From Rhizobium sp. BK316 (GTDB lineage Bacteria > Pseudomonadota > Alphaproteobacteria > Rhizobiales > Rhizobiaceae), in assembly GCF_014193695.1 (NCBI RefSeq), contig NZ_JACHZR010000005.1, positions 186,001-250,000 on the forward strand: DNA of 64,000 nucleotides, in the 5' to 3' direction. The notes beneath the pieces are model-generated. The model saw nothing but the letters and a program-made list of their open reading frames with translations. It did no database searches and was not told the DNA's origin. Shown in pieces: positions 43,767 through 52,812 of the stretch (its first letter is position 1; every line of letters starts with the position of its first letter). Made by a program: the position numbers and the translations under genes.

Positions 43767-46226
43767 ATGAATACTGTTTCGAAGCCGATCATTCCCGCCC
43801 CCGCTCCGCGCAGTTCCCGGCCGGAAATCCTCGCTGAGGAAATTATCGAGCGCCTGACCTATCGTATCGGAAAGGACGCCAAGGTCGCCAAGCCGCATGA
43901 CTGGCTGACGGCGACCATTCTCGTGGTGCGTGACCGCATCATCGACAAGTGGATGGAATCCACCCGCAAGGTTTATGAAACAGGCGCCAAGCGCGTCTAT
44001 TATATGTCTCTCGAATTCCTGATCGGCCGCCTGATGCGCGATGCCGTGTCCAACCTCAACCTCATGGAAGAGGTAAGCGATGCGCTCGCTTCGCTCGGCG
44101 TCGATATCAACGTCATCGCCGGCCTGGAGCCTGATGCCGCACTCGGCAACGGCGGTCTCGGCCGTCTTGCCGCCTGCTTCATGGAATCGATGGCAACCGT
44201 CGATGTGCCGGCCTACGGCTATGGCATCCGCTACGTCCACGGCCTCTTCCGTCAGCAGATGGCAGACGGCTGGCAGGTCGAGCTGCCGGAAAACTGGCTC
44301 GCCCACGGCAACCCTTGGGAATTCGAACGCCGCGAGAGCGCCTATGAGATCGGCTTCGGCGGCTCGATCGAGGTCATCAGCGGCCATGACGAGCAACCGC
44401 GTTACGTCTGGAAGCCGGCCGAGCGCGTCATCGCCGCCGCTTTCGACACACCTGTCGTTGGCTGGCGCGGCAAGCGCGTCAATACGCTTCGCCTTTGGTC
44501 GGCGCAGCCGATCGACCCGATCCTGCTCGACGCCTTCAATGCCGGCGATCATATCGGCGCGCTGCGCGAGAGCAACAGGGCTGAAAGCCTGACGCGCGTT
44601 CTCTATCCGGCGGATGCAACGCCTGCCGGCCAGGAACTGCGCCTGCGCCAGGAATACTTCTTCTCGTCCGCCTCGCTGCAGGACATCCTGCGCCGTCACC
44701 TGCAGCAGTATGACGATTTCACCTCCCTACCGGACAAGGTGGCGATCCAGCTCAACGACACGCACCCGGCCGTTTCCGTCGCCGAACTCACGCGCCTGCT
44801 CTGCGATGTGCACGGCATGGATTTCGATCAGGCCTGGGATATCACCCGCCGGACCTTCTCTTACACAAACCACACGCTTCTTCCGGAAGCGCTGGAAAGC
44901 TGGCCGGTTCCGCTGTTCGAGCGACTGCTGCCGCGCCATATGCAGATCATCTATGCGATCAACGCCAAGATCCTGATTGAGGCGCGCAAAAGCCGCAATT
45001 TCTCCGACACGGAAATCCGTTCGATCTCGCTGATCGATGAAAGCGGCGACCGCCGCGTGCGCATGGGCAACCTCGCCTTTGTCGGCTCGCACTCGATCAA
45101 CGGCGTCTCGGCACTGCACACGGACCTGATGAAGGTCACGGTCTTCGCAGACCTGCACAAACTCTATCCCGACCGCATCAACAATAAGACCAACGGCATC
45201 ACGCCGCGCCGCTGGCTGCAGCAATGCAACCCCGGCCTGACCAGTCTGGTGCGCGAAGCGATCGGCGATGAATTCCTCGACGACGCCGAGAAGCTGCGGG
45301 CACTCGACAAATTCGCCACCGACCCGAGTTTCCAGCAGAAGTTCGCGGCCGTGAAGCGCACGAACAAAGTGGCTCTTTCCAATCTCGTCGCCAGCCGCAT
45401 GGGCGTGAAGCTCGATCCTTCGGCCATGTTCGACATCCAGATCAAGCGCATCCACGAATATAAGCGCCAGCTCCTTAACATCGTCGAAGCCGTGGCACTC
45501 TACGATCAGATCCGCTCGCATCCGGAACTGGATTGGGTTCCGCGTGTAAAACTCTTCGCCGGCAAGGCGGCGCCGAGCTATTACAACGCCAAGCTCATCA
45601 TCAAGCTCATCAATGACGTTGCCCGCACCATCAATAACGACCCGTCGGTCCGCGGCCTACTGAAGGTCGTCTTCGTGCCGAACTACAACGTCTCGCTTGC
45701 GGAAGTCATGGTTCCGGCCGCCGACCTGTCCGAGCAGATCTCGACGGCAGGCATGGAAGCGTCGGGTACCGGCAACATGAAGTTCGGCCTGAATGGCGCG
45801 CTGACGATCGGCACGCTCGACGGCGCCAATGTCGAAATGCGCGACAATGTCGGCGAAGACAATATCGTCATCTTCGGGCTCCAGGCCGATGAAGTCGCCA
45901 AGATCCGCAGCGAGGGCCATAATCCACGTGCGATCATCGAGGGTTCGCGGGAGCTATCGCAGGCGCTGGCCGCCATCAGCTCGGGTGTCTTCTCTCCTGA
46001 CGATCGCAACCGCTATACCGGCCTCATCGACGGCATCTACTCTCACGACTGGTTCATGGTCGCAGGTGATTTCGATGCCTATGCCGCCGCCCAGCGTGAG
46101 GTCGATCAGATCTGGACCAACCAGTCCTCTTGGTATGAGAAGACGATCAATAATACGGCGCGGATGGGCTGGTTCTCTTCCGACCGCACGATCCGACAGT
46201 ATGCCGACGAGATCTGGAGAGCTTGA
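43767..46226 (+). CDS. glgP: glycogen phosphorylase
   Basis: 819 residues, full length. Conserved phosphorylase stretches include NGGLGRLAACFMES near 130, a nucleotide-independent YGIRYVHGLF region, and the PLP-binding Lys672 in GTGNMKFGLNGA. It releases glucose 1-phosphate from glycogen ends. It is first gene of the cluster; its TGA overlaps the glgB start (TGATG), so synthesis and breakdown enzymes are translationally linked. The 217 bases between the upstream terminator and its start presumably hold the cluster promoter, though I could not assign clear -35/-10 boxes. Confidence 0.97.
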   Translation: MNTVSKPIIPAPAPRSSRPEILAEEIIERLTYRIGKDAKVAKPHDWLTATILVVRDRIIDKWMESTRKVYETGAKRVYYMSLEFLIGRLMRDAVSNLNLMEEVSDALASLGVDINVIAGLEPDAALGNGGLGRLAACFMESMATVDVPAYGYGIRYVHGLFRQQMADGWQVELPENWLAHGNPWEFERRESAYEIGFGGSIEVISGHDEQPRYVWKPAERVIAAAFDTPVVGWRGKRVNTLRLWSAQPIDPILLDAFNAGDHIGALRESNRAESLTRVLYPADATPAGQELRLRQEYFFSSASLQDILRRHLQQYDDFTSLPDKVAIQLNDTHPAVSVAELTRLLCDVHGMDFDQAWDITRRTFSYTNHTLLPEALESWPVPLFERLLPRHMQIIYAINAKILIEARKSRNFSDTEIRSISLIDESGDRRVRMGNLAFVGSHSINGVSALHTDLMKVTVFADLHKLYPDRINNKTNGITPRRWLQQCNPGLTSLVREAIGDEFLDDAEKLRALDKFATDPSFQQKFAAVKRTNKVALSNLVASRMGVKLDPSAMFDIQIKRIHEYKRQLLNIVEAVALYDQIRSHPELDWVPRVKLFAGKAAPSYYNAKLIIKLINDVARTINNDPSVRGLLKVVFVPNYNVSLAEVMVPAADLSEQISTAGMEASGTGNMKFGLNGALTIGTLDGANVEMRDNVGEDNIVIFGLQADEVAKIRSEGHNPRAIIEGSRELSQALAAISSGVFSPDDRNRYTGLIDGIYSHDWFMVAGDFDAYAAAQREVDQIWTNQSSWYEKTINNTARMGWFSSDRTIRQYADEIWRA

Positions 46227-48433
46227 TGAAGCCGCCGAAAGCCGCCCCTGAAGTGAAGCTTCCCTGGGAAATTTCGGCAGACGAGATCGCGGCAATCCTC
46301 AGTGGCTCGCAGGCCAATCCTTTTGCCGTCCTGGGCGTGCACCAGGCCGGTGAGTCCTTCATCGCCAGGTGCTTCATTTCGGGTGCGGAAGCCGTTACCG
46401 CCATGACGCTGGATGGGACGCCGATCGGCGATCTCCACCAGCTCCATCCGGACGGCCTCTTCGGCGGCCAGGTTTCCATCACCAAATTCCAGCCGGTGCG
46501 CTATCGTGCTCGGCGCGCCGACGCCGAATGGGCCGTGACCGACCCTTACAGCTTCGGCCCGGTGCTCGGCCCGATGGACGATTATTACGCCCGTCAGGGT
46601 TCGCATCTGCGGCTTTTCGACAAGATGGGCGCCCATCGCATCAAGCACGAGGGTGCAACCGGCATCCACTTCGCCGTATGGGCGCCGAATGCGCAGCGCG
46701 TCTCCGTCGTCGGTGATTTCAACAATTGGGATGGTCGCCGCCACGTCATGCGCTTCCGGTCCGACAGCGGCATCTGGGAGATCTTCGCCCCCGACGTGCC
46801 GCTCGGTGTTCCCTACAAATTCGAGATCCGCGGTCACGACGGCGTGCTGTTGCCGCTGAAGGCCGATCCCTTTGCCCGCCGCAGCGAACTGCGTCCGAAG
46901 ACGGCTTCCGTGACGGCCGCCGAGCTTTTGCAGGAATGGCAGGACGAGCCGCATCTGAAGCATTGGCGCGAAACCGACAAGCGCCGCCAGCCGATCAGCA
47001 TCTATGAGGTTCATGCCGGCTCCTGGCAGCGTCGCCAGGATGGTTCCATGCTGTCCTGGGATGAGCTTGCCTCGAGCCTCATCCCCTACTGCGTCGATAT
47101 GGGCTTCACCCATATCGAATTCCTGCCGATCACCGAGCACCCCTACGATCCCTCCTGGGGCTACCAGACGACCGGCCTCTATGCCCCGACCGCCCGCTTT
47201 GGCGAGCCGGAAGGCTTCGCCCGTTTCGTCAATGGCTGTCACAAGGTCGGCATCGGCGTCATTCTCGACTGGGTGCCGGCGCATTTCCCGACTGATGAGC
47301 ACGGCCTTGGCTGGTTCGACGGCACAGCACTTTACGAACATGCCGATCCGCGAAAGGGCTTCCACCCGGACTGGAACACGGCGATCTATAATTTCGGCCG
47401 CACGGAAGTCGTGTCTTACCTCGTCAACAATGCCCTCTATTGGGCCGAGAAATTCCATCTCGACGGCCTGCGCGTCGATGCGGTCGCGTCGATGCTCTAT
47501 CTCGATTATTCGCGCAAACACGGCGAATGGATCCCGAACGAGTATGGCGGCAATGAAAACCTCGAAGCGGTCCGCTTCCTGCAGAACCTCAACACACGCA
47601 TCTATGGCGAGCATCCTGGCGTCATGACCATCGCCGAGGAATCGACTTCCTGGCCGAAAGTCTCGCAGCCGGTTCACGAAGGCGGCCTCGGCTTCGGTTT
47701 CAAGTGGAACATGGGCTTCATGCACGACACGCTGAGCTACATGAGCCGCGAGCCGGTGCACCGCAAGCATCACCACAATGAACTGACCTTCGGGCTGCTC
47801 TACGCCTATTCGGAAAATTTCGTCCTGCCGCTGTCCCATGACGAAGTCGTGCATGGCAAGGGTTCGCTGATCGCCAAGATGCCGGGTGACGACTGGCAGA
47901 AATTCGCCAATCTGCGCGCCTACTACGCTTTCATGTGGGGCTATCCCGGCAAGAAACTGCTCTTCATGGGACAGGAATTTGCCCAGTGGGCCGAATGGAG
48001 CGAAAACAAGTCGCTCGACTGGAACCTCCTCCAGTATCGCATGCACGAAGGCATGCGCCGCCTGGTGCGCGACCTCAACTTCACCTACCGCAGCAAGGCA
48101 GCGCTCCATGCGCGCGACTGCGAAGGCGACGGTTTCGAATGGCTGATCGCCGACGATTACGAGAACTCGGTCTTCGCCTGGCTGCGCAAGGCGCCCGGTC
48201 AGAAACCGGTTGCCGTCATCAGCAACTTTACGCCTGTCTATCGCGAGAATTACTCGATCCGGCTGCCTTCGTCGGGACGCTGGCGGGAAATCCTCAATAC
48301 CGATGCCGACATCTATGGCGGCAGCGGAAAAGGCAATGGCGGGCGCGTGCAGGCCGTCGATGCCGGCGGCGAGATAAGCTGCTCGATAACCCTGCCGCCG
48401 CTGGCGACGATCATGCTTGAACCCGAGAATTAG
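46226..48433 (+). CDS. glgB: 1,4-alpha-glucan branching enzyme
   Basis: 735 residues. N-terminal carbohydrate-binding modules (about 20-225) precede a GH13 barrel with the nucleophile Asp418 (GLRVDAVASM) and acid Glu471 (IAEESTSWP), and a C-terminal all-beta domain. It makes alpha-1,6 branches in glycogen. The ATG at 46226 overlaps the glgP stop, with GGAGAG upstream. Length and domain order match the long (N1-containing) class. Confidence 0.97.
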   Translation: MKPPKAAPEVKLPWEISADEIAAILSGSQANPFAVLGVHQAGESFIARCFISGAEAVTAMTLDGTPIGDLHQLHPDGLFGGQVSITKFQPVRYRARRADAEWAVTDPYSFGPVLGPMDDYYARQGSHLRLFDKMGAHRIKHEGATGIHFAVWAPNAQRVSVVGDFNNWDGRRHVMRFRSDSGIWEIFAPDVPLGVPYKFEIRGHDGVLLPLKADPFARRSELRPKTASVTAAELLQEWQDEPHLKHWRETDKRRQPISIYEVHAGSWQRRQDGSMLSWDELASSLIPYCVDMGFTHIEFLPITEHPYDPSWGYQTTGLYAPTARFGEPEGFARFVNGCHKVGIGVILDWVPAHFPTDEHGLGWFDGTALYEHADPRKGFHPDWNTAIYNFGRTEVVSYLVNNALYWAEKFHLDGLRVDAVASMLYLDYSRKHGEWIPNEYGGNENLEAVRFLQNLNTRIYGEHPGVMTIAEESTSWPKVSQPVHEGGLGFGFKWNMGFMHDTLSYMSREPVHRKHHHNELTFGLLYAYSENFVLPLSHDEVVHGKGSLIAKMPGDDWQKFANLRAYYAFMWGYPGKKLLFMGQEFAQWAEWSENKSLDWNLLQYRMHEGMRRLVRDLNFTYRSKAALHARDCEGDGFEWLIADDYENSVFAWLRKAPGQKPVAVISNFTPVYRENYSIRLPSSGRWREILNTDADIYGGSGKGNGGRVQAVDAGGEISCSITLPPLATIMLEPEN

Positions 48434-48452
48434 TGACTGGTGGGAGGAGAAA

Positions 48453-49715
48453 ATGGTAGAAAGACGCATTCAGCCACTTGCCCGCGATGCAATGGCCTAT
48501 GTTCTGGCCGGCGGCAGGGGAAGCCGCCTCAAGGAGCTGACCGACCGGCGTGCCAAACCGGCCGTCTATTTCGGCGGCAAGGCGCGCATCATCGATTTCG
48601 CATTGTCCAATGCCTTGAATTCCGGCATCCGCCGCATCGGCGTCGCCACGCAATACAAGGCGCATTCGCTGATCCGCCACATGCAGCGCGGCTGGAACTT
48701 CTTCCGTCCGGAACGCAACGAAAGCTTCGACATTCTGCCGGCATCGCAACGCGTTTCCGAAACGCAGTGGTATGAAGGCACTGCCGATGCCGTCTATCAG
48801 AACATCGATATCATCGAGGATTACGGCGTCGAATACATGGTCATCCTCGCTGGCGACCATGTGTACAAGATGGACTACGAATACATGCTCCAGCAGCATG
48901 TCGATTCCGGCGCCGACGTGACGATCGGCTGCCTGGAAGTACCGCGTATGGAAGCGGTCGGTTTCGGCGTCATGCATGTCAACGACAAGGACGAGATCTT
49001 CGCCTTCATCGAAAAGCCGGCCGATCCTCCAGGCATTCCGGATAAGCCGGATTTCGCTCTCGCCTCCATGGGCATCTACGTCTTCCGCACGAAGTTCCTC
49101 CTTGAGGCGCTGCGCCGCGATGCCGCCGATCCAACCTCGAGCCGCGACTTCGGCAAGGATATCATCCCCTATATCGTCGAGCATGGTAAGGCGGTCGCCC
49201 ATCGCTTCGCCAAGTCCTGCGTCCGCTCGGATTTCGAACACGAGCCCTACTGGCGCGACGTCGGTACCATCGACGCCTATTGGCAGGCCAATATCGACCT
49301 GACGGCGATCGTTCCGGCCCTCGATATCTATGACAAATCCTGGCCGATCTGGACCTACGCCGAAATCACGCCACCGGCGAAATTCGTCCATGACGACGAA
49401 GACCGCCGCGGTTCGGCAACGTCGTCCGTCGTTGCAGGCGACTGCATTATTTCAGGCGCAAGCCTCAACCGGAGCCTTCTTTTCACCGGCGTAAGGGCCA
49501 ACTCCTTCTCCAAACTGGATGGAGCGGTCATCCTGCCCAATGTGAAGATCGGCCGGCGCGCGCAGCTCAAGGATGTTGTGATCGACCATGGTGTCGTCAT
49601 TCCGGAAGGCCTCGTCGTCGGTGAGGATCCAGAACTCGATGCGCGGCGCTTCCGACGCACGGAAAGCGGTATTTGCCTGATCACGCAACCGATGATCGAC
49701 AAGCTGGATATCTGA
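48453..49715 (+). CDS. glgC: glucose-1-phosphate adenylyltransferase
   Basis: 420 residues. The N-terminal nucleotidyltransferase domain starts YVLAGGRGSRLKELTDRRAKP, with its allosteric/activator-site stretch at the front. The C-terminal half is a left-handed beta-helix. It makes ADP-glucose, the committed and allosterically controlled step; enzymes of this group respond to fructose 6-phosphate and pyruvate. The ATG at 48453 has GGGAGGAG; an open frame from 48417 adds 12 residues that run through that ribosome binding site. Confidence 0.97.
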   Translation: MVERRIQPLARDAMAYVLAGGRGSRLKELTDRRAKPAVYFGGKARIIDFALSNALNSGIRRIGVATQYKAHSLIRHMQRGWNFFRPERNESFDILPASQRVSETQWYEGTADAVYQNIDIIEDYGVEYMVILAGDHVYKMDYEYMLQQHVDSGADVTIGCLEVPRMEAVGFGVMHVNDKDEIFAFIEKPADPPGIPDKPDFALASMGIYVFRTKFLLEALRRDAADPTSSRDFGKDIIPYIVEHGKAVAHRFAKSCVRSDFEHEPYWRDVGTIDAYWQANIDLTAIVPALDIYDKSWPIWTYAEITPPAKFVHDDEDRRGSATSSVVAGDCIISGASLNRSLLFTGVRANSFSKLDGAVILPNVKIGRRAQLKDVVIDHGVVIPEGLVVGEDPELDARRFRRTESGICLITQPMIDKLDI

Positions 49716-49718
49716 CTT

Positions 49719-51161
49719 ATGAAAGTTCTTTCGGTTTCGTCCGAAGTCTTCCCTTTGATCAAGACAGGGGGCCTTGCCGATGTGGCAGGCGCCCTGCCCA
49801 TAGCCCTCAAATCCTTCGGCGTCGAAACCAAGACCCTCATGCCCGGTTATCCCGGTGTCATGAAGGTCTTGCAAAATCCGATCGCCCGGCTGGAATTTTC
49901 CGATCTTCTGGGCCAGCCGGCACGCGTGCTTGAGGCGGAGCATCAGGGTCTCGATATCCTCGTACTCGACGCCCCCGCCTATTACGACCGCCCCGGCGGC
50001 CCCTATCTCGACACGACCGGCAAGGATCACCCGGACAACTGGCGCCGTTTTGCCGCCCTTTCGCTGGCGGGCGCCGAAATCGCCGCAGGCCTGTTGCCTG
50101 GCTGGCGGCCGGATCTCGTGCATGCCCATGACTGGCAGGCCGCCATGGTGCCGGTCTATATGCGCTATTATCCGACGCCCGAGCTGCCGAGCATCCTGAC
50201 GATCCACAACATCGCCTTCCAGGGCCAGTTCGGCGCCGATATCTTTCCCGGCCTGCGCCTGCCACCCCACGCCTTTGCCACCGAAAGCATCGAATATTAC
50301 GGCACCGTCGGCTTCCTGAAGGGCGGCCTGCAGATTGCCTCGGCTATCACCACAGTCAGCCCCTCCTATGCCGATGAAATCCTGACCCCGGAATTCGGCA
50401 TGGGCCTGGAAGGCGTCATCGCCAGCCGCCGCAACGTGCTGCATGGCATCGTCAATGGCATCGATGCCGACATCTGGAACCCGGCGACTGATCCGGTCGT
50501 CCACACGCATTATGGCCCGACGACACTGAAAAACCGTATCGAGAACCGCAGGTCGATCGAAGAATTCTTCCATCTCGACCATGACAATGCGCCGATCTTC
50601 TGCGTCATCAGTCGGCTGACCTGGCAAAAAGGTATGGATCTTGTCGCAAGCACCGCAGATAAGATCGTCGCACTCGGCGGCAAGCTCGTCGTGCTCGGAT
50701 CCGGGGAGGCAGCCCTCGAAGGTGCGCTGCTCGCCGCCGCCAACCGCAACCCGGGCCGCATCGGCGTTTCCATCGGTTACAACGAGCCGATGTCGCACCT
50801 CATGCAGGCTGGCTGTGACGCGATCATCATCCCCTCGCGCTTCGAACCCTGCGGCCTCACCCAGCTCTATGGCCTGCGCTACGGCTGCGTGCCGATCGTG
50901 GCGCGCACCGGCGGTCTCAACGATACCGTGATCGATGCCAATCATGCCGCACTTGCAGCAAAGGTGGCGACAGGCATACAATTCGCACCTGTAAACGAAG
51001 AAAGCATGCTGCAGGCACTGCGCCGCGCCATGCACCTCTACGCGGATCAAAAAGTCTGGACCCAATTGCAAAAGCAGGGCATGAAGTCGGATGTCTCTTG
51101 GGAGAAGAGCGCCGAACGTTATGTTGCCCTGTATTCAAGCCTCGTCTCGAAAGGCATGTGA
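49719..51161 (+). CDS. glgA: glycogen synthase (ADP-glucose)
   Basis: 480 residues, a GT5 glycosyltransferase with two Rossmann domains. The ADP-glucose-binding KTGGLADV motif (Lys15) and the C-terminal FEPCGLTQLYGLRYG motif are intact. It starts 3 bases after glgC and extends alpha-1,4-glucan chains. Full length for bacterial GlgA. Confidence 0.97.
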   Translation: MKVLSVSSEVFPLIKTGGLADVAGALPIALKSFGVETKTLMPGYPGVMKVLQNPIARLEFSDLLGQPARVLEAEHQGLDILVLDAPAYYDRPGGPYLDTTGKDHPDNWRRFAALSLAGAEIAAGLLPGWRPDLVHAHDWQAAMVPVYMRYYPTPELPSILTIHNIAFQGQFGADIFPGLRLPPHAFATESIEYYGTVGFLKGGLQIASAITTVSPSYADEILTPEFGMGLEGVIASRRNVLHGIVNGIDADIWNPATDPVVHTHYGPTTLKNRIENRRSIEEFFHLDHDNAPIFCVISRLTWQKGMDLVASTADKIVALGGKLVVLGSGEAALEGALLAAANRNPGRIGVSIGYNEPMSHLMQAGCDAIIIPSRFEPCGLTQLYGLRYGCVPIVARTGGLNDTVIDANHAALAAKVATGIQFAPVNEESMLQALRRAMHLYADQKVWTQLQKQGMKSDVSWEKSAERYVALYSSLVSKGM

Positions 51162-51167
51162 ACTAAA

Positions 51168-52799
51168 ATGATCAAGTCCGTTCCCACCACGCCCTATCAG
51201 GACCAGAAACCCGGCACTTCAGGTCTGCGCAAGAAGGTTCCCGTCTTCCAGCAACCGAACTATGCTGAGAACTTCATCCAGTCGATCTTCGATTCGCTGG
51301 AAGGCTATCAGGGCAAGTGCCTGGTCATCGGCGGCGACGGACGCTACTACAACCGCGAAGTCATCCAGAAGGCGATCAAGATGGCCGCCGCCAATGGCTT
51401 CGGCAAGGTCATGGTGGGCAAGGGCGGCATTCTTTCGACACCCGCAGCCTCCCACATCATCCGCAAGTACAAGGCTTTCGGCGGCATCATTCTCTCGGCG
51501 AGCCACAACCCAGGCGGCCCGACAGAGGACTTCGGCATCAAGTACAATGTCAACAATGGCGGTCCGGCACCGGAAAAGATCACGGACGCGATCTTCGCCC
51601 GCTCCAAGGTGATCGAAAGCTACAAGATCGCCGACTTCGCCGACGTCAATATCGACCGCATCGGCAAGGAAGAGCTGCCCGGCGGCATGATCCTCTCGGT
51701 CATCGACCCGGTCGAGGACTATGCCGCGCTGATGGAAGAGCTCTTCGATTTCGGCGCGATCCGCAATCTGATCAGCCTCGGCTTTCGCATCGCCTTCGAT
51801 GCCATGAGCGCCGTTACCGGCCCCTATGCCAAGGAAATCTTCGAGAACCGTCTCGGCGCGCCCTCCGGCTCCGTTCGCAATTTCATGCCGCTCCGGGATT
51901 TTGGCGGCCATCACCCCGACCCGAACCTCGTTCATGCCAAGGAGCTCTACGACGAGATGATGGGTGAGGATGCTCCCGATTTCGGCGCCGCATCCGACGG
52001 CGACGGCGACCGCAACCTCATCATCGGCCGGGGCATTTTCGTAACCCCGTCCGACAGCCTTGCTATCCTCGCCGCCAACGCCAACCTGGCGCCCGGCTAT
52101 TCCGGCGGCCTCGCCGGCATTGCCCGCTCCATGCCGACATCGGGCGCGGCCGACCGTGTCGCCGAAAAACGCGGCATCGGCATCTACGAAACCCCGACCG
52201 GCTGGAAATTCTTCGGCAACCTGCTCGACGCCGGCATGGCGACGATCTGCGGTGAAGAAAGCGCCGGCACCGGCTCCAGCCATGTCCGCGAGAAGGACGG
52301 TCTCTGGGCTGTATTGCTGTGGCTGAACGTTTTGGCCGTACGCGGCGAAAGCGTGCAGGAGATCGTCACCCAGCACTGGCAGACCTACGGCCGCAACTAT
52401 TATTCCCGCCATGACTACGAAGGCGTCGACAGCGATGCTGCAAACGGCCTTGTCGATAATCTGCGCAGCCAGCTTTCCACCCTGCCTGGCAAGACCTTTG
52501 GCGATCTGACCGTCGAGAAGGCAGATGACTTCGCCTATCATGATCCGATCGACAAGTCGGTCAGCGAACATCAGGGTATCCGCGTCCTCTTCCAGGGCGG
52601 CTCACGCGTCGTCTTCCGTCTTTCCGGCACCGGCACGTCTGGCGCAACCCTGCGCGTCTATATCGAGCGCTACGAGCCGGATTCGACTCGCCATAATATC
52701 GAAACGCAGGAAGCGCTCGCAGATCTGATCGCAGCCGCCGAAAGCATCGCCAACATTCGTGAGCGCACGGGCCGCAACGAGCCGACCGTGATCACCTGA
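51168..52799 (+). CDS. pgm: phosphoglucomutase (alpha-D-glucose specific)
   Basis: 543 residues. The active-site phosphoserine is in ILSASHNPGG (near 107-116), the metal loop is DGDGDRNLI (near 280), and the sugar- and phosphate-binding regions are present (GEESAGTGSSH and RLSGTGTSGA). It interconverts glucose 6- and 1-phosphate, feeding both GlgC and GalU. It starts 6 bases after glgA, and its position between glgA and glgX agrees with the Agrobacterium/Rhizobium type of glycogen cluster. Confidence 0.96.
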   Translation: MIKSVPTTPYQDQKPGTSGLRKKVPVFQQPNYAENFIQSIFDSLEGYQGKCLVIGGDGRYYNREVIQKAIKMAAANGFGKVMVGKGGILSTPAASHIIRKYKAFGGIILSASHNPGGPTEDFGIKYNVNNGGPAPEKITDAIFARSKVIESYKIADFADVNIDRIGKEELPGGMILSVIDPVEDYAALMEELFDFGAIRNLISLGFRIAFDAMSAVTGPYAKEIFENRLGAPSGSVRNFMPLRDFGGHHPDPNLVHAKELYDEMMGEDAPDFGAASDGDGDRNLIIGRGIFVTPSDSLAILAANANLAPGYSGGLAGIARSMPTSGAADRVAEKRGIGIYETPTGWKFFGNLLDAGMATICGEESAGTGSSHVREKDGLWAVLLWLNVLAVRGESVQEIVTQHWQTYGRNYYSRHDYEGVDSDAANGLVDNLRSQLSTLPGKTFGDLTVEKADDFAYHDPIDKSVSEHQGIRVLFQGGSRVVFRLSGTGTSGATLRVYIERYEPDSTRHNIETQEALADLIAAAESIANIRERTGRNEPTVIT

Positions 52800-52812
52800 T
52801 CCCGGGGGGCAT

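Noticed and set aside
46106..48469. A 787-codon open frame antisense to glgB.
   Set aside because: Codon shadow; glgB has all catalytic residues on the plus strand.
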